Below, one piece after another: positions 38,587 to 48,674 of a stretch of DNA of 64,000 nt. The translations under genes and the position numbers were made by a program. How positions within the stretch are numbered: the stretch's first letter is position 1; every line of letters begins with the position of its first letter. The notes beneath the pieces are model-generated. The model had not been told where the DNA came from, searched no databases, and saw only the letters and a program-made list of their open reading frames with translations. The stretch comes from Bacillus mycoides (lineage in GTDB: Bacteria; Bacillota; Bacilli; Bacillales; Bacillaceae_G): positions 62,001-126,000 of the forward strand of contig NZ_LXLV01000065.1 in NCBI RefSeq assembly GCF_001757995.1. The letters run 5' to 3'.

Positions 38587-39335
38587 TTTATAGATTCACA
38601 AATGCATCGCAGCAATGCTTCTACAGTGTACTCTTTTGGCACAATAACATGTGGAAAATAAAGGAGCGCCTCTTTTTCCGTAATAGGCCCTATACAAGCA
38701 ATTGTACATTTTTTCGTCCATTCTCTCCAGTTTGTACCCTCAAGTAAACGAACAAAACTATCAACAATTGAAGGGCTCGTAAATGTAATAATATTTACTT
38801 CCCCTAATTTCAATGCTGCTATAAGTTCTTGTTTTTTCTCTACATTCACCTTCGTACCATATACGATTAGCTCATCTAGAAAAACACCAAATCCCCTAAG
38901 TTTAACCGGGATTACATCTCTTGCTAAATTCCCTTTCGGAAATAAAATACGTTCGTTTCCACTTAATTTTTTTAGAAACTCTTCGGCAAATGCTTCTGCA
39001 ACAAATGAGGTCGGAACAAAATGAACTTGATAGCCCCTTTTTTCTAACTCTAATTTTGTTTTCACGCCTACCGCAGCGATTTTAATAGTTAATGGTATTT
39101 TTGTTTCTAGACCATCTAGAAAAAAAGCTACACCATTTTTACTCGTAAAAATAACCCAGTCATACGAATGTAGTTGCCTTGTTATACGTTGAATTTGCCT
39201 ATGAGACGTGCCTTCCATACGCAAAAGCGGAATTTCCAATGGAATTCCGCTCCTTTCTTTCACTGCTACACTCATTTGTTTCGCTTGATGCTGGGCACGT
39301 GTAATCAATACTATTTTGCCAGCAAGAGCATCCAT
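38583..39335 (-). CDS. hemD: Uroporphyrinogen-III synthase
   Basis: Closes hydroxymethylbilane to uroporphyrinogen III. 250 residues, a weakly conserved family; recognisable parts are VLITRAQHQAKQM, DWVIFTSKNGV, AAVGVKTKLELEKRGYQVHFVP, and NIITFTSPSIVDSF with ACIGPITEKEAL. Two bases after hemC. The stop codon (38583-38585) and part of the last lysine codon lie inside the bcr1-like element, so the natural C terminus may have been changed. Confidence 0.93.
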   Translation of the reverse strand: MDALAGKIVLITRAQHQAKQMSVAVKERSGIPLEIPLLRMEGTSHRQIQRITRQLHSYDWVIFTSKNGVAFFLDGLETKIPLTIKIAAVGVKTKLELEKRGYQVHFVPTSFVAEAFAEEFLKKLSGNERILFPKGNLARDVIPVKLRGFGVFLDELIVYGTKVNVEKKQELIAALKLGEVNIITFTSPSIVDSFVRLLEGTNWREWTKKCTIACIGPITEKEALLYFPHVIVPKEYTVEALLRCICESIK

Positions 39336-39337
39336 AT

Positions 39338-40267
39338 TTATTGTTGCTCCTTATTCGCAGCAAGAATGAGCTCTTTTGCTCCTTGTTTAATTAAACGGTC
39401 CGCAGCCTCTAATCCTATTTGCTTCGGATCAGTGCCTACTACTATCTCTTTCAATAAAACAGAACCGTCCATAGAACCGACAAGCGCTGTTAATTCGATT
39501 GCATCATTTTCTTTAAGAGTTGCATATCCAGCGATTGGAACTTGGCATCCACCTTCAAGTTTATGAAGAAATACTCGTTCAGCAGCCACTGTTTTTTCTG
39601 TTACTGCATCATTAATATGCGCTAACAACTGAAGTAAATCCTTATCGTCTTCACGACATTCAATCGCTAATGCACCTTGTCCTACGGCTGGTACACATAA
39701 CGTTTCATCTAAATGTTCTGTAATAACTTCCCCGTCCCAGCCCATTCTCTGCAATCCAGCTGTCGCTAAAATAATTGCATCGTAATCTTCATCTTTCAAC
39801 TTACGTAAGCGTGTATCGATATTCCCGCGAATCCATTTCACTTGTAAATCTGGTCTCGCAGCTAGTAGTTGTGCACTACGTCTCAAACTACTCGTTCCTA
39901 AGATCGCGCCTTCTGCTAAGTCTTTAAACGATTCTCCGTTTTTAGAAATAAAAGCATCACGGGGATCAACGCGCTTTGGTGTACAACCAATCGTTAATCC
40001 ATCTGGAAGTACAGCTGGCATATCTTTCATACTATGTACAGCCATATCAATTTCTTTCGTAAGTAACGCGTGTTCAATTTCCTTTACAAATAAACCTTTT
40101 CCGCCTACTTTTGAAAGAGTAACATCTAAAATAACATCACCTTTTGTGACGATTTCTTTCACTTCAAATTCATATGGTAAACCAAGCGCTTTTAATTGAT
40201 CGATAAACCAATTTGTTTGTGTTAATGCTAGTTTACTCTTTCGTGAACCTACAATAATTTTGCGCAT
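39338..40267 (-). CDS. hemC: Porphobilinogen deaminase (hydroxymethylbilane synthase)
   Basis: Polymerises four porphobilinogens on a dipyrromethane cofactor. 309 residues. [47 protein letters not shown] and the cofactor-binding cysteine C241 in [10 protein letters not shown]. Between hemX (15-base gap) and hemD. Confidence 0.97.
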   Translation of the reverse strand: MRKIIVGSRKSKLALTQTNWFIDQLKALGLPYEFEVKEIVTKGDVILDVTLSKVGGKGLFVKEIEHALLTKEIDMAVHSMKDMPAVLPDGLTIGCTPKRVDPRDAFISKNGESFKDLAEGAILGTSSLRRSAQLLAARPDLQVKWIRGNIDTRLRKLKDEDYDAIILATAGLQRMGWDGEVITEHLDETLCVPAVGQGALAIECREDDKDLLQLLAHINDAVTEKTVAAERVFLHKLEGGCQVPIAGYATLKENDAIELTALVGSMDGSVLLKEIVVGTDPKQIGLEAADRLIKQGAKELILAANKEQQ

Positions 40268-40282
40268 AATTCTCTCTCCTCA

Positions 40283-41116
40283 TTATAAATACCAAAAGTG
40301 GAAATTAGATAAACTGCTTAATAGAAAAATGTTAACTAGCATTACGAGAAATGCCCCGATATTCCACTGCACAATTTTCTTACCTTGCAACACATCTGCC
40401 GCTCTTAAATATAAGCCCACGCAATATGTAAATAGAACGACAAAAGACCCGATTACTTTCGTATCATACCAATGGAAATTATCCAATTTTGTATATCCCC
40501 ATATGCATCCTAATATAATTGCTAATAAGAAAAACGGAACAGAAAATAAATTTAATCCGTAAGACATAGATTCAAGCTTCGGCAAATTTCCTAATCTTCT
40601 TAATCTCGCATTCCATTTTTTCTTTTTTAATAGCCGATATTGCAATAAATACATAATAGAAAAAATAAACGATACAGTAAACGTTGCATAAGAAATAATC
40701 GCCATACCGACATGCACGTATACAAGTTCTGAAACTAATTGCTCTGCAAGTACTGGCGACATCTTTCCGAGCGGTGTAAAAATAGAAAAAGCGCTTACGC
40801 CAAATGCTACAACATTTGTAAAAAAGACTAAAAAATCAATGCGCATAAATCGATTAATGACTAATGACATCGTAATCAATAACCAAACATAAAAATAAAT
40901 CCCTGACAATAAAGTTAAAATAGGATTCGTTTCTGAATCTGTAGCCCTCAGCAACATAAAGATAGACTGCAATACCCATACAATCGAAAGTAACCAAAAA
41001 GCAAATCGGTTCGCCTTTCGGTTACTTTGAAAATAATCTATAAAATATAAACTAATGCTACAAGCATATAAAATAATTGCAATATGATAAATAATACTGT
41101 TATTTAAAAAACTCAT
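40283..41116 (-). CDS. hemX: HemX membrane protein
   Basis: Integral membrane protein of the CcmC/CcsA-like cytochrome assembly family; in B. subtilis it lowers the amount of HemA. 277 residues with about eight membrane segments. Conserved LVYVHVGMAIISYATFTVSFIFSIMYLLQ and WGYTKLDNFHWYDTK segments. I chose ATG at 41116, with GGAAGGA upstream, overlapping the hemA stop region closely. Confidence 0.92.
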   Translation of the reverse strand: MSFLNNSIIYHIAIILYACSISLYFIDYFQSNRKANRFAFWLLSIVWVLQSIFMLLRATDSETNPILTLLSGIYFYVWLLITMSLVINRFMRIDFLVFFTNVVAFGVSAFSIFTPLGKMSPVLAEQLVSELVYVHVGMAIISYATFTVSFIFSIMYLLQYRLLKKKKWNARLRRLGNLPKLESMSYGLNLFSVPFFLLAIILGCIWGYTKLDNFHWYDTKVIGSFVVLFTYCVGLYLRAADVLQGKKIVQWNIGAFLVMLVNIFLLSSLSNFHFWYL

Positions 41117-41133
41117 CCGATCATCCTTCCAAG

Positions 41134-42465
41134 TTATAAAGATGGAACGGATGGTGTCCACGCTCTTTTATGTTCTACTTCTTCCGTATTTCCCGCTTCT
41201 TCCACTTCTAAATCAAAAATCTTCGCAAATAAAGCTAATTTTTCACCAGCTCCCTCTTCAACAGCTAATTCTTTAGCTACTAAAATTGGGTCTTTTAACA
41301 ATTGGTTAATAATACTTTTCGTATGTTTACTAATTACTTTTTTCTCACGATCACTAAGGTTTGGTATTTTTCGCTCAAGACTTTCCATCGTATCACTTTG
41401 AATTGCTAGCGCTTTATCACGAAGAGCTGATATTAACGGTACAACACCAAGCGTACTTAACCAAGTTTTAAATAAAACCATTTCCTCTTCAATCATAAAT
41501 TGAATTTTCTCTGCTTCTTTTAAACGTTCAGCACGGTTTGCTTCAACTACACCTTGCAGATCGTCGATATCATATAAGAAAGAGCCTTCTAATTCATCAA
41601 TCGCAGGATCAATATCACGTGGTACCGCAATATCAACCATAAATAACGGACGACCAGAGCGCATTCTCTCTACTTTTGTCATCATTTCTTTCGTAATGAC
41701 ATATTCTGATGCACCCGTTGAACTAATTAAAATATCCGCTTCTAATAATGCACATTGCAATTCACTTAAAGGCTTTGCATGTCCCATATATTTCTCAGCC
41801 ATCACTTCCGCTTTCGTAAGCGTCCTATTCATAACTGTTACTTTACGAGCTCCACTTCCGTATAAGTTTTGCAGTGCAAGTTCACCCATCTTACCCGCAC
41901 CAAGAATAAGTACATGACAATCTGTTAAATCGCCAAATATTTTCTTTCCGAGCTCAACAGCAGCATAACTAACAGACATCGCACTTTCACCAATCGTTGT
42001 TTCTGAGTGCGCACGTTTCGCTAATGTAACCACTTGCTTAAACAACTCATTAAAAATTGTACCTGTCGCTTTTACTTGTTGTGCTTCTAAAAAGCTATCT
42101 TTTATTTGACCTAAAATTTGCGTCTCTCCAACAACCATAGAATCTAAACCGCACGTTACGCGGAATAAATGATCTATTGCGCCATCTTGTTCAAAAATAG
42201 ACAAGTATGGTGCGACTTCTTCTATTTCAAGCTGAAACCAATCAGCTAAAAACTTCTTAATGTAATACCGTCCCGTGTGTAATTGATCGACAACAGCGTA
42301 AATCTCAGTGCGATTACAAGTTGATACAATGACATTTTCTAGCACGCTCTTTTGGTTTTGTAATGTAGTCATTGCTTGCTCTAGCTCTGCTGCCTGAAAT
42401 GTGAGTTTCTCACGAAATTCTACAGGGGCTGTTCGATAATTTACACTAACAACAAGAATATGCAC
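41134..42465 (-). CDS. hemA: Glutamyl-tRNA reductase
   Basis: First step of haem synthesis in the C5 pathway. 443 residues: catalytic C50 in [40 protein letters not shown] domain with [11 protein letters not shown] and VMNRT, and a C-terminal dimerisation helix. Start GTG at 42463-42465 with AGGGGG nine bases upstream. First gene of hemAXCDBL, with a perfect PerR box 160 bases upstream. Confidence 0.97.
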   Translation of the reverse strand: MHILVVSVNYRTAPVEFREKLTFQAAELEQAMTTLQNQKSVLENVIVSTCNRTEIYAVVDQLHTGRYYIKKFLADWFQLEIEEVAPYLSIFEQDGAIDHLFRVTCGLDSMVVGETQILGQIKDSFLEAQQVKATGTIFNELFKQVVTLAKRAHSETTIGESAMSVSYAAVELGKKIFGDLTDCHVLILGAGKMGELALQNLYGSGARKVTVMNRTLTKAEVMAEKYMGHAKPLSELQCALLEADILISSTGASEYVITKEMMTKVERMRSGRPLFMVDIAVPRDIDPAIDELEGSFLYDIDDLQGVVEANRAERLKEAEKIQFMIEEEMVLFKTWLSTLGVVPLISALRDKALAIQSDTMESLERKIPNLSDREKKVISKHTKSIINQLLKDPILVAKELAVEEGAGEKLALFAKIFDLEVEEAGNTEEVEHKRAWTPSVPSL

Positions 42466-42624
42466 GCAGCATGTCCCCCTTCACCCGTTTTATCACTTTA
42501 TCTACTATCATAATACAACTTTCCTCTTATGAATCTGACAATCGTGTGAACAACTGATTATTTTTTATTTATTCTCCATATGTAATAAAGGAGCTTCAGT
42601 AAGATTAATAAAGAACTCTCTACT

Positions 42625-42639
42625 TTATAATGATTATAA
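42625..42639. promoter_or_regulatory. PerR box of the hem operon
   Basis: TTATAATGATTATAA is a full match to the PerR consensus TTATAATNATTATAA. It overlaps TATAAT-like -10 sequences for hemA on the minus strand and lies in the 17-base gap between TTGTTA and AGTAGA. hemAXCDBL is PerR-repressed in B. subtilis, so peroxide-inducible haem synthesis is expected here. Confidence 0.88.
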
Positions 42640-42803
42640 AATAACAACTCTATTTGTACGTTACCAAAAAAAGTCCTCATAATCAAGTGATGGAAACTAT
42701 TCCATATTAATTATAACATCATCTTTTCTATCTTCTTTCATCATGAAGGAAAATATGTATGATTGTTCCAAAATATAGTACTCACTTTCTCAATGCAATG
42801 CAT

Positions 42804-42832
42804 TTGACATTGTATTTCTTTTTCGGTATATT
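42804..42832 (+). promoter_or_regulatory. Promoter of ohrR-ohr
   Basis: TTGACA (42804-42809), 17-base spacer, TATATT (42827-42832): a near-consensus vegetative promoter with start near 42839. Confidence 0.85.
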
Positions 42833-42844
42833 GGTTTTACAACA

Positions 42845-42864
42845 TTAAATTGTACACAATTTAA
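42845..42864. promoter_or_regulatory. OhrR-type operator
   Basis: Perfect palindrome TTAAATTGT-AC-ACAATTTAA, directly after the expected start site of ohrR. It resembles the AATTGTATACAATT-type OhrR operators of B. subtilis. Binding here would let OhrR repress its own operon. Confidence 0.85.
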
Positions 42865-42882
42865 AAACACAAGGAGTTGCTT

Positions 42883-43335
42883 ATGAAAGAAAATCCTTTG
42901 CATCTAGATAACCAACTTTGTTTTTCTATTTACGCTTGTTCTAGAGAGGTTACCCGTTTTTACCGCCCCTATTTAGAAGAAATGGGCATTACGTATCCCC
43001 AGTACATTACTTTACTCGTACTCTGGGAACAAGACGGACTAACAGTAAAAGAAATTGGAGAACGTCTATTTTTAGATTCCGGTACTTTAACACCTATGTT
43101 AAAACGGATGGAATCATTAAAACTTGTACAACGTGTTCGTTCAAAAGAAGACGAGCGAAAAGTTTGTATTGAATTAACAGAACAAGGTAAAGATTTAAAA
43201 GAAATAGCTTGTTCATTACCAACAACGATGGCTACAAATTTAGGAATTACAGAGCAAGAATATCATTCTTTATTAATCCAATTAAACACATTAATTGAAA
43301 CAATGAAAAAAATTAATGACAGAAAAGGGGAATAA
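42883..43335 (+). CDS. ohrR: Organic hydroperoxide resistance regulator OhrR (MarR family)
   Basis: 150-residue MarR-type repressor. The peroxide-sensing cysteine is C13 in LDNQLCFSIYACSREV (C15 in B. subtilis). Winged helix around residues 45-105: QYITLLVLWEQDGLTVKEIGERLFLDSGTLTPMLKRME. ATG at 42883 with AAGGAG seven bases upstream; an earlier start at 42877 would overlap the ribosome site. Two bases before ohr. Confidence 0.94.
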   Translation: MKENPLHLDNQLCFSIYACSREVTRFYRPYLEEMGITYPQYITLLVLWEQDGLTVKEIGERLFLDSGTLTPMLKRMESLKLVQRVRSKEDERKVCIELTEQGKDLKEIACSLPTTMATNLGITEQEYHSLLIQLNTLIETMKKINDRKGE

Positions 43336-43337
43336 AC

Positions 43338-43754
43338 ATGGATAAATTATATACTGCTTCAGTAACAGCAACAGGTGGAAGAAACGGTAAGGTAGTTTCA
43401 GATGATGGCATATTAAATCTTGATGTAAAAATGCCAAAAGCACTAGGTGGCGCAGGCGGAGAGGCAACAAATCCAGAACAATTATTTGCAGCTGGTTATG
43501 CAGCTTGCTTTGATAGCGCATTGCAACTTGTAATTCGTACAAAACGTATGAAAGTAGAAAGTACAGAAGTGACTGCACACGTTTCTATCGGTAAAGATAC
43601 AGATGGTGGTTTCGGACTATCTGCTGTGCTTGACGTACATGTTGCTGGTGTTTCTCATGCCGAAGCACAAGAACTTGTAGAAGCCGCTCACGGTGTATGT
43701 CCTTACTCTAAAGCAACAAGAGGAAATATTGAAGTTACATTAAACGTACGCTAA
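43338..43754 (+). CDS. ohr: Organic hydroperoxide reductase Ohr
   Basis: Thiol peroxidase of the OsmC/Ohr family that reduces organic hydroperoxides. 138 residues, with the two redox cysteines C57 (GYAACFDSA) and C121 (GVCPYSKAT), the catalytic arginine region R15, and GEATNPEQLFAAGYA. It shares the ohrR promoter; AAAGGGGAAT upstream of ATG lies in the end of ohrR. Confidence 0.96.
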   Translation: MDKLYTASVTATGGRNGKVVSDDGILNLDVKMPKALGGAGGEATNPEQLFAAGYAACFDSALQLVIRTKRMKVESTEVTAHVSIGKDTDGGFGLSAVLDVHVAGVSHAEAQELVEAAHGVCPYSKATRGNIEVTLNVR

Positions 43755-43766
43755 AAGTTTAGTAAA

Positions 43767-43802
43767 TAAAAAAAAACGCGCGACATTCGTCACGCGTTTT
43801 TT
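43767..43802. terminator. Bidirectional terminator between ohr and engB
   Basis: 12-bp stem AAAACGCGCGAC / GTCACGCGTTTT (one mismatch) flanked by A-run and T-run, between convergent genes. Confidence 0.9.
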
Positions 43803-44386
43803 GTTTTTGTCATTTTATGAATTGCTTTCCATGCTTCTTCTTTTCCAAGTCCTGTTTCAGAAGAGAATAGAACGATTTCATCGCCAATTTCAACAGCAAG
43901 CGTTTCTTTTACAACTTTTAAATGCTTTTGCCATTTCCCTTTCGGAATTTTATCGGCTTTCGTTGCAATAATAATTGTTGGGATTTCATAATGCTTTAAG
44001 AAATCATACATCATAATGTCATCCTTTGTTGGTTGGTGACGTAAATCAACTACTAATACAGCTGCGTCTAATTGCGTACGTGTTGTAAAGTAAGTCTCAA
44101 TCATTCTGCCCCATGCCGCGCGCTCTGTTTTAGATACTTTCGCATATCCATAACCTGGAACGTCAACAAAATGCATCATTTCATTGATTAAGAAAAAGTT
44201 CAGTGTTTGCGTTTTTCCTGGTTTAGAAGAAATACGTACTAACTTTTTACGATTTAAAATTTTATTAATAAAGGAAGACTTCCCGACATTAGAACGACCT
44301 GCTAAGGCAATTTCTGGTAAATCACTGTCTGGATATTGTTCCGGCTTAACGGCACTAATTACAATATCTGCTTTTGTTACTTTCAT
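43790..44386 (-). CDS. engB: Ribosome biogenesis GTPase EngB (YsxC)
   Basis: Essential GTPase of 50S assembly. 198 residues. G1 [10 protein letters not shown]3 [10 protein letters not shown]4 TKADK, G5 FSSETG. Its ATG overlaps the lonA stop by four bases (ATGA), as in B. subtilis lonA-ysxC. Confidence 0.97.
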   Translation of the reverse strand: MKVTKADIVISAVKPEQYPDSDLPEIALAGRSNVGKSSFINKILNRKKLVRISSKPGKTQTLNFFLINEMMHFVDVPGYGYAKVSKTERAAWGRMIETYFTTRTQLDAAVLVVDLRHQPTKDDIMMYDFLKHYEIPTIIIATKADKIPKGKWQKHLKVVKETLAVEIGDEIVLFSSETGLGKEEAWKAIHKMTKTKNA

Positions 44387-46713
44387 TGTTTCACTCCTAC
44401 TAATGCGTGCTCCAATACTTCGTCTAAATGAGATGCAAGCACAAACGTAAGGTTTTCTTTTACGCTCTCTGGAATATCATCTAAATCTTTCTCATTTTCC
44501 GCCGGTAAAATAATTTTTGTTAATCCCGCGCGGTGAGCACTTAATGTTTTTTCTTTCAAACCACCAATTGGTAATACACGACCACGAAGTGTAATTTCAC
44601 CTGTCATACCAACTTCTTTACTTACAGGAATACCTGTTAGTGCAGAAATAAGTGCCGTTGCCATCGTAATACCTGCTGACGGTCCATCTTTTGGAACTGC
44701 TCCTTCTGGAACATGAATATGAATATCGTTTTTCTCATGGAAATCCGGATCAATATGAAGTTCTTCTGCACGAGAACGAATATAGCTAAACGCGGCTTGT
44801 GCGGATTCTTTCATAACATCCCCAAGTTTCCCTGTTAAAATTAATTTCCCTTTTCCTGGCGCTACAGACACTTCAATTGCAAGTGTATCGCCGCCCGCTG
44901 CTGTGTAAGCTAAACCTGTTGCCATACCAACTTGGTCTGTTTTTTCAGCTTGACCATAACGGAATATATGCTTACCAAGTAAATCAACAATATTTTTCTC
45001 TGTTACAACAATGCGCTTGCGTTCTGCTGTAACGATAATTTTTGCTGCTTTACGACAAACTTTTGCAATTTGACGCTCTAACGTACGAACACCAGCCTCG
45101 CGTGTATAATAACGAATAATTTCAAGAAGCGCTTCATCACGCACTTGCAAATTACCTTTTCGCAAACCGTGCTCTTTTAATTGTTTCGGCAATAAATGCT
45201 CACGAGCAATGTGCACCTTTTCAAGTTCTGTATAACCAGCAATCGAAATGATTTCCATACGGTCAAGCAATGGGCCCGGAACACTTGCAAGTGTATTAGC
45301 AGTTGCAACGAACATAACTTTCGATAAATCATATGGCTCTTCAATGTAATGATCACTGAAGTTATGGTTTTGTTCTGGATCTAACACTTCAAGTAACGCC
45401 GCTGATGGGTCTCCCCTGAAATCGTTAGACATTTTATCAATCTCATCTAATAAGAAGACTGGATTAACTGTTTTCGCCTTTTTCATACCTTGAATAATAC
45501 GTCCTGGCATCGCTCCTACATATGTACGACGGTGACCACGAATTTCAGATTCATCACGCACACCACCAAGAGAAACACGTACAAAATTACGATTTAACGA
45601 TGTTGCAATAGAACGTGCTAACGAAGTTTTCCCAACCCCAGGAGGTCCTACTAGACAAAGAATTGGTCCTTTTAATGAATTCGTTAACTTCTGTACAGCT
45701 AAATATTCAAGTACTCGCTCTTTCACTTTTTCAAGACCGTAATGATCTTTATTTAAAATTTCTTCCGAATGAGCGAGGTCAATCATATCCTCTGTTGCTG
45801 TTGTCCATGGGAGAGCTAATAACCAATCAATATAATTACGAATGACACCACTCTCAGCAGAACTTACAGGTAACTTTTCATAACGATCTAATTCTTTCAG
45901 TGCAGCCTTCATTGTTTCTTCAGGCATTCCCGACTGTTCAATTTTCTCACGAAGTTCTTCAACTTCCCCGCCCTTGCCTTCTTTATCACCAAGTTCAGTT
46001 TGAATCGCCTTCATTTGCTCACGTAAGAAATATTCTTTTTGCGTGCGCTCCATTGAACGTTTCACTTTTTGTCCAATTTTCTTTTCTAGGCTAAGTAACT
46101 CTTGTTCATCTTGAATAATTGAAATAAGTGTATGTAGTCGTTCTTTCACAGATACAATCTCTAAAATCTCTTGTTTCTGCTTCGTTTTAATCGGTAAGTG
46201 AGAAGCAATTAAATCAGCTAGTCTTCCGGGTTCTTCTACATCAGCTACCGTTGCAAATGTTTCATTTGAAACTTTTTTCGAAACTTTAATATATTGTTCG
46301 AAATGCTCCAGTAACGTACGCATAAGAGCCTTCTCTTCTAAATCATCTTCCACTTCTTCAGTTACCGTTCTAATAGAAACTTGTACTACATTTTCTTCTT
46401 CGATAAACTCTACTACTTCTGCTCTATGTAAACCTTCTACAAGGACACGAAGCGTACCGTTCGGCAATTTTAACATTTGCTTCACTTTCGCCACTGTACC
46501 TACACTATATATGTCATCTTCTTTCGGATCGTCGATATTCATTTCTTTTTGCATTGCTAAAAAGATGATATTTTCATCCATTGCCGCCTGCTCTAGTGCT
46601 TGTATCGATTTATCACGTCCTACATCAAGATGCAGAACCATCGTTGGATATACGAGAATGCCTCTTAATGGTAGGAGGGGCACAATTCTTTCATTCGTAT
46701 TCATACTAGACAT
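44383..46713 (-). CDS. lonA: ATP-dependent protease LonA
   Basis: Degrades misfolded and regulatory proteins. 776 residues: N-terminal substrate domain (1-205), coiled region, AAA+ with [11 protein letters not shown] and LLDEIDKM, and the serine-lysine protease domain with the catalytic serine in PKDGPSAGI and lysine in [10 protein letters not shown] chose ATG at 46713 ([10 protein letters not shown]), behind GGAGGTG; an ATG at 46746 lies upstream in frame without such a site. Confidence 0.97.
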   Translation of the reverse strand: MSSMNTNERIVPLLPLRGILVYPTMVLHLDVGRDKSIQALEQAAMDENIIFLAMQKEMNIDDPKEDDIYSVGTVAKVKQMLKLPNGTLRVLVEGLHRAEVVEFIEEENVVQVSIRTVTEEVEDDLEEKALMRTLLEHFEQYIKVSKKVSNETFATVADVEEPGRLADLIASHLPIKTKQKQEILEIVSVKERLHTLISIIQDEQELLSLEKKIGQKVKRSMERTQKEYFLREQMKAIQTELGDKEGKGGEVEELREKIEQSGMPEETMKAALKELDRYEKLPVSSAESGVIRNYIDWLLALPWTTATEDMIDLAHSEEILNKDHYGLEKVKERVLEYLAVQKLTNSLKGPILCLVGPPGVGKTSLARSIATSLNRNFVRVSLGGVRDESEIRGHRRTYVGAMPGRIIQGMKKAKTVNPVFLLDEIDKMSNDFRGDPSAALLEVLDPEQNHNFSDHYIEEPYDLSKVMFVATANTLASVPGPLLDRMEIISIAGYTELEKVHIAREHLLPKQLKEHGLRKGNLQVRDEALLEIIRYYTREAGVRTLERQIAKVCRKAAKIIVTAERKRIVVTEKNIVDLLGKHIFRYGQAEKTDQVGMATGLAYTAAGGDTLAIEVSVAPGKGKLILTGKLGDVMKESAQAAFSYIRSRAEELHIDPDFHEKNDIHIHVPEGAVPKDGPSAGITMATALISALTGIPVSKEVGMTGEITLRGRVLPIGGLKEKTLSAHRAGLTKIILPAENEKDLDDIPESVKENLTFVLASHLDEVLEHALVGVKQ

Positions 46714-46748
46714 AGCACCTCCATAATAAATTAAACTCCTGTTCAACT

Positions 46749-46777
46749 ATTTTATATTACAATACATCTAGATGCAA
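46749..46777 (-). promoter_or_regulatory. Candidate promoter of lonA
   Basis: Minus-strand TTGCAT (46772-46777), 17-base spacer, TAAAAT (46749-46754). No CtsR box was recognised in this gap. Confidence 0.5.
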
Positions 46778-46831
46778 TTGCAGAGATTCTTCGCAATTGT
46801 AAATCCCCTGTTTATTTGTGCCTCACGAAAA

Positions 46832-46873
46832 GAAAAAAGACTCCGCTTAAGCATACAAACTTAAACGAAGTCT
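46832..46873 (-). terminator. Terminator of lonB
   Basis: 13-bp stem with two G-U pairs (arms 46838-46850, 46861-46873), followed by TTTTTTC on the minus strand. Confidence 0.82.
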
Positions 46874-46897
46874 GGCAAATTTTATTATTGTATATTC

Positions 46898-48568
46898 TCA
46901 CATTGATTGTGCATCTGTTTCGTCCAAAGCAGTATGTGCATCAAGCTCACGATGCATATTTTCCTGCATAAATGTTAATTCAAATACTTCTTTTAATTTG
47001 CGAACAGGAATGATCTCAATTCCCTTTATTGTATACAGAAATGGTTGCATGTTTTCAGCCGGAATGATGACTTTCTTAGCTCCCGCTTTTTTCGCAGCTT
47101 TTATTTTTGCGTACACACCACCAATAGGCTTCACTTCTCCGTGGATACTTATCTCACCTGTCATCGCTACTTCATTATTCACATACGTACGATGCACGGC
47201 TGAATAGACACCTGTTGCCATAGCAATCCCTGCTGAAGGGCCATCAATCGGGATACCACCAGGAAAATTAATATGTATATCATACCCTTCTGGCAACACA
47301 TCTAGAGAACGAAGAACCGTCAACACATTATCAACAGAACCTTTCGCCATACTTTTACGGCGGATTGATTTCGTTTGACTACCAATACTTTCCTCTTCTA
47401 CAATTCCAGTTACATTTACTGAACCTTTATCTTTCGCAGGAATAGCTGTTACCTCAATTTCTAATAACGCACCTGTATTCGGCCCATATACAGCAAGCCC
47501 GTTCACAAGACCGATTCTCGGAATTGGATAAATACGTTTTTCGTACTTTGGTGTAAGCTGACTAGAATGAACAACCCACTCAATATCTTCATCTTTAATG
47601 AAAGGTCGTTCTTCATTTATCGCCATACCAGTAGAAATTTGCACGAGATTAATTGCTTCTCGTCCATTTCTTGCATACATTCCAATCATTTCGATACCGT
47701 TCTCACCTACTTGCATTTCCACTTTGTCAGCTGCATTTTTCGCTACTTTTTGAATTTCTTCTGTATCTAACTCACGGAAGAACACTTCTAAACAACGCGA
47801 CCTAATTGCAGGAGGAATTTCCTCTGGTGAACGTGTCGTTGCACCAACTAAGCGAAAATCTGCAGGTAAACCTTTTTGAAAAATATCATGTATATACGTT
47901 GGAATCATCGAATTTTCTTCACTATAATACGCACTTTCCAAAAACACTTTCCGATCTTCTAACACCTTTAGCATTTTATTCATTTGAATTGGATGTAATT
48001 CACCAATCTCATCAATGAACAAAATACCACCATGCGCATCTGTTACAGCCCCTTTTTTCGGTTGCGGGATACCCGCTTGCCCCATTGCACCTGCTCCTTG
48101 ATAAATAGGATCATGCACTGAACCAATTAATGGATCCGCAATACCACGCTCATCAAACCTAGCTGTCGTTGCATCAAGTTCGATAAATGTTGCATTTGTA
48201 CGAAATGGAGATTTCGGATTTCGTTTCGCTTCTTCTAATACAAGGCGTGCTGCCGCTGTCTTTCCGACACCTGGCGGACCGTATATGATCACATGTTGCG
48301 GATTAGGACCACAAAGAGCCGCTTTTAACGACTTAATCCCGTCTTCTTGCCCTACAATATCTATAAAGGATGTAGGACGTACCTTTTCCGCAAGCGGCTC
48401 TGTTAAAGAAACCTCACGCATTTTACGAAGCTGCTCTAATTCTTTTTTCGATTCTCGATCAATTGAAACTTTTTGTGTTCGCTGATTTCGAAGTAAATGC
48501 CAAAAATACAATCCGACAATTACGCCAAAAACAAGTTGAACAAGTAAAAATATATTTGTCCAGCTCAT
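46898..48568 (-). CDS. lonB: Sporulation-linked ATP-dependent protease LonB
   Basis: 556 residues. One N-terminal membrane segment (about 5-24), AAA+ with [11 protein letters not shown] and LFIDEIGELH, arginine finger region RSRCLEVFFRE, and Lon-type protease domain with serine in PIDGPSAGI and lysine in YAKIKAAKKAG. In B. subtilis LonB is made in the forespore; a sigma-F type promoter is visible upstream. Sits between lonA and clpX as in other bacilli. Confidence 0.96.
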   Translation of the reverse strand: MSWTNIFLLVQLVFGVIVGLYFWHLLRNQRTQKVSIDRESKKELEQLRKMREVSLTEPLAEKVRPTSFIDIVGQEDGIKSLKAALCGPNPQHVIIYGPPGVGKTAAARLVLEEAKRNPKSPFRTNATFIELDATTARFDERGIADPLIGSVHDPIYQGAGAMGQAGIPQPKKGAVTDAHGGILFIDEIGELHPIQMNKMLKVLEDRKVFLESAYYSEENSMIPTYIHDIFQKGLPADFRLVGATTRSPEEIPPAIRSRCLEVFFRELDTEEIQKVAKNAADKVEMQVGENGIEMIGMYARNGREAINLVQISTGMAINEERPFIKDEDIEWVVHSSQLTPKYEKRIYPIPRIGLVNGLAVYGPNTGALLEIEVTAIPAKDKGSVNVTGIVEEESIGSQTKSIRRKSMAKGSVDNVLTVLRSLDVLPEGYDIHINFPGGIPIDGPSAGIAMATGVYSAVHRTYVNNEVAMTGEISIHGEVKPIGGVYAKIKAAKKAGAKKVIIPAENMQPFLYTIKGIEIIPVRKLKEVFELTFMQENMHRELDAHTALDETDAQSM

Positions 48569-48600
48569 AATTCATTTCCTCCCGCTATGTTTTACCTTTT

Positions 48601-48629
48601 AGTATTTCCTGGGAGGAATAGTGCTAAAC
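48601..48629 (-). promoter_or_regulatory. Candidate sigma-F/sigma-G promoter of lonB
   Basis: Minus strand: GTTTA (48625-48629), 15-base spacer, GGAAATACT (48601-48609), which fits the forespore -10 pattern GGNNANANT. The -35 differs from GYATA at one base. lonB is sigma-F dependent in B. subtilis. Confidence 0.6.
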
Positions 48630-48631
48630 AT

Positions 48632-48664
48632 AAAGAAAAACAGCAATTATAAAAATTGCTGTTT
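48632..48664 (-). terminator. Terminator of clpX
   Basis: Stem AAACAGCAATT / AATTGCTGTTT with TTC-T-rich tail on the minus strand (arms near 48654-48664 and 48638-48648). Confidence 0.85.
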
Positions 48665-48674
48665 CTTCTTCGCA

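Larger units (their letters stand above)
42466..42882. other. Divergent regulatory region between hemA and ohrR
   Basis: 417 bases without a gene. It holds a PerR box with the hemA promoter (near 42625-42660) and the ohrR promoter plus OhrR-type operator (42804-42864). A weak second Per-box-like stretch is seen at 42706-42720. The part from 42466 to 42620 looks like a plain leader of hemA. Confidence 0.7.

Noticed and set aside
42706-42720. Second Per box upstream of hemA
   Set aside because: Only about 12 of 14 informative bases agree at best, and A/T-rich DNA gives such matches often; listed only as a weak resemblance.
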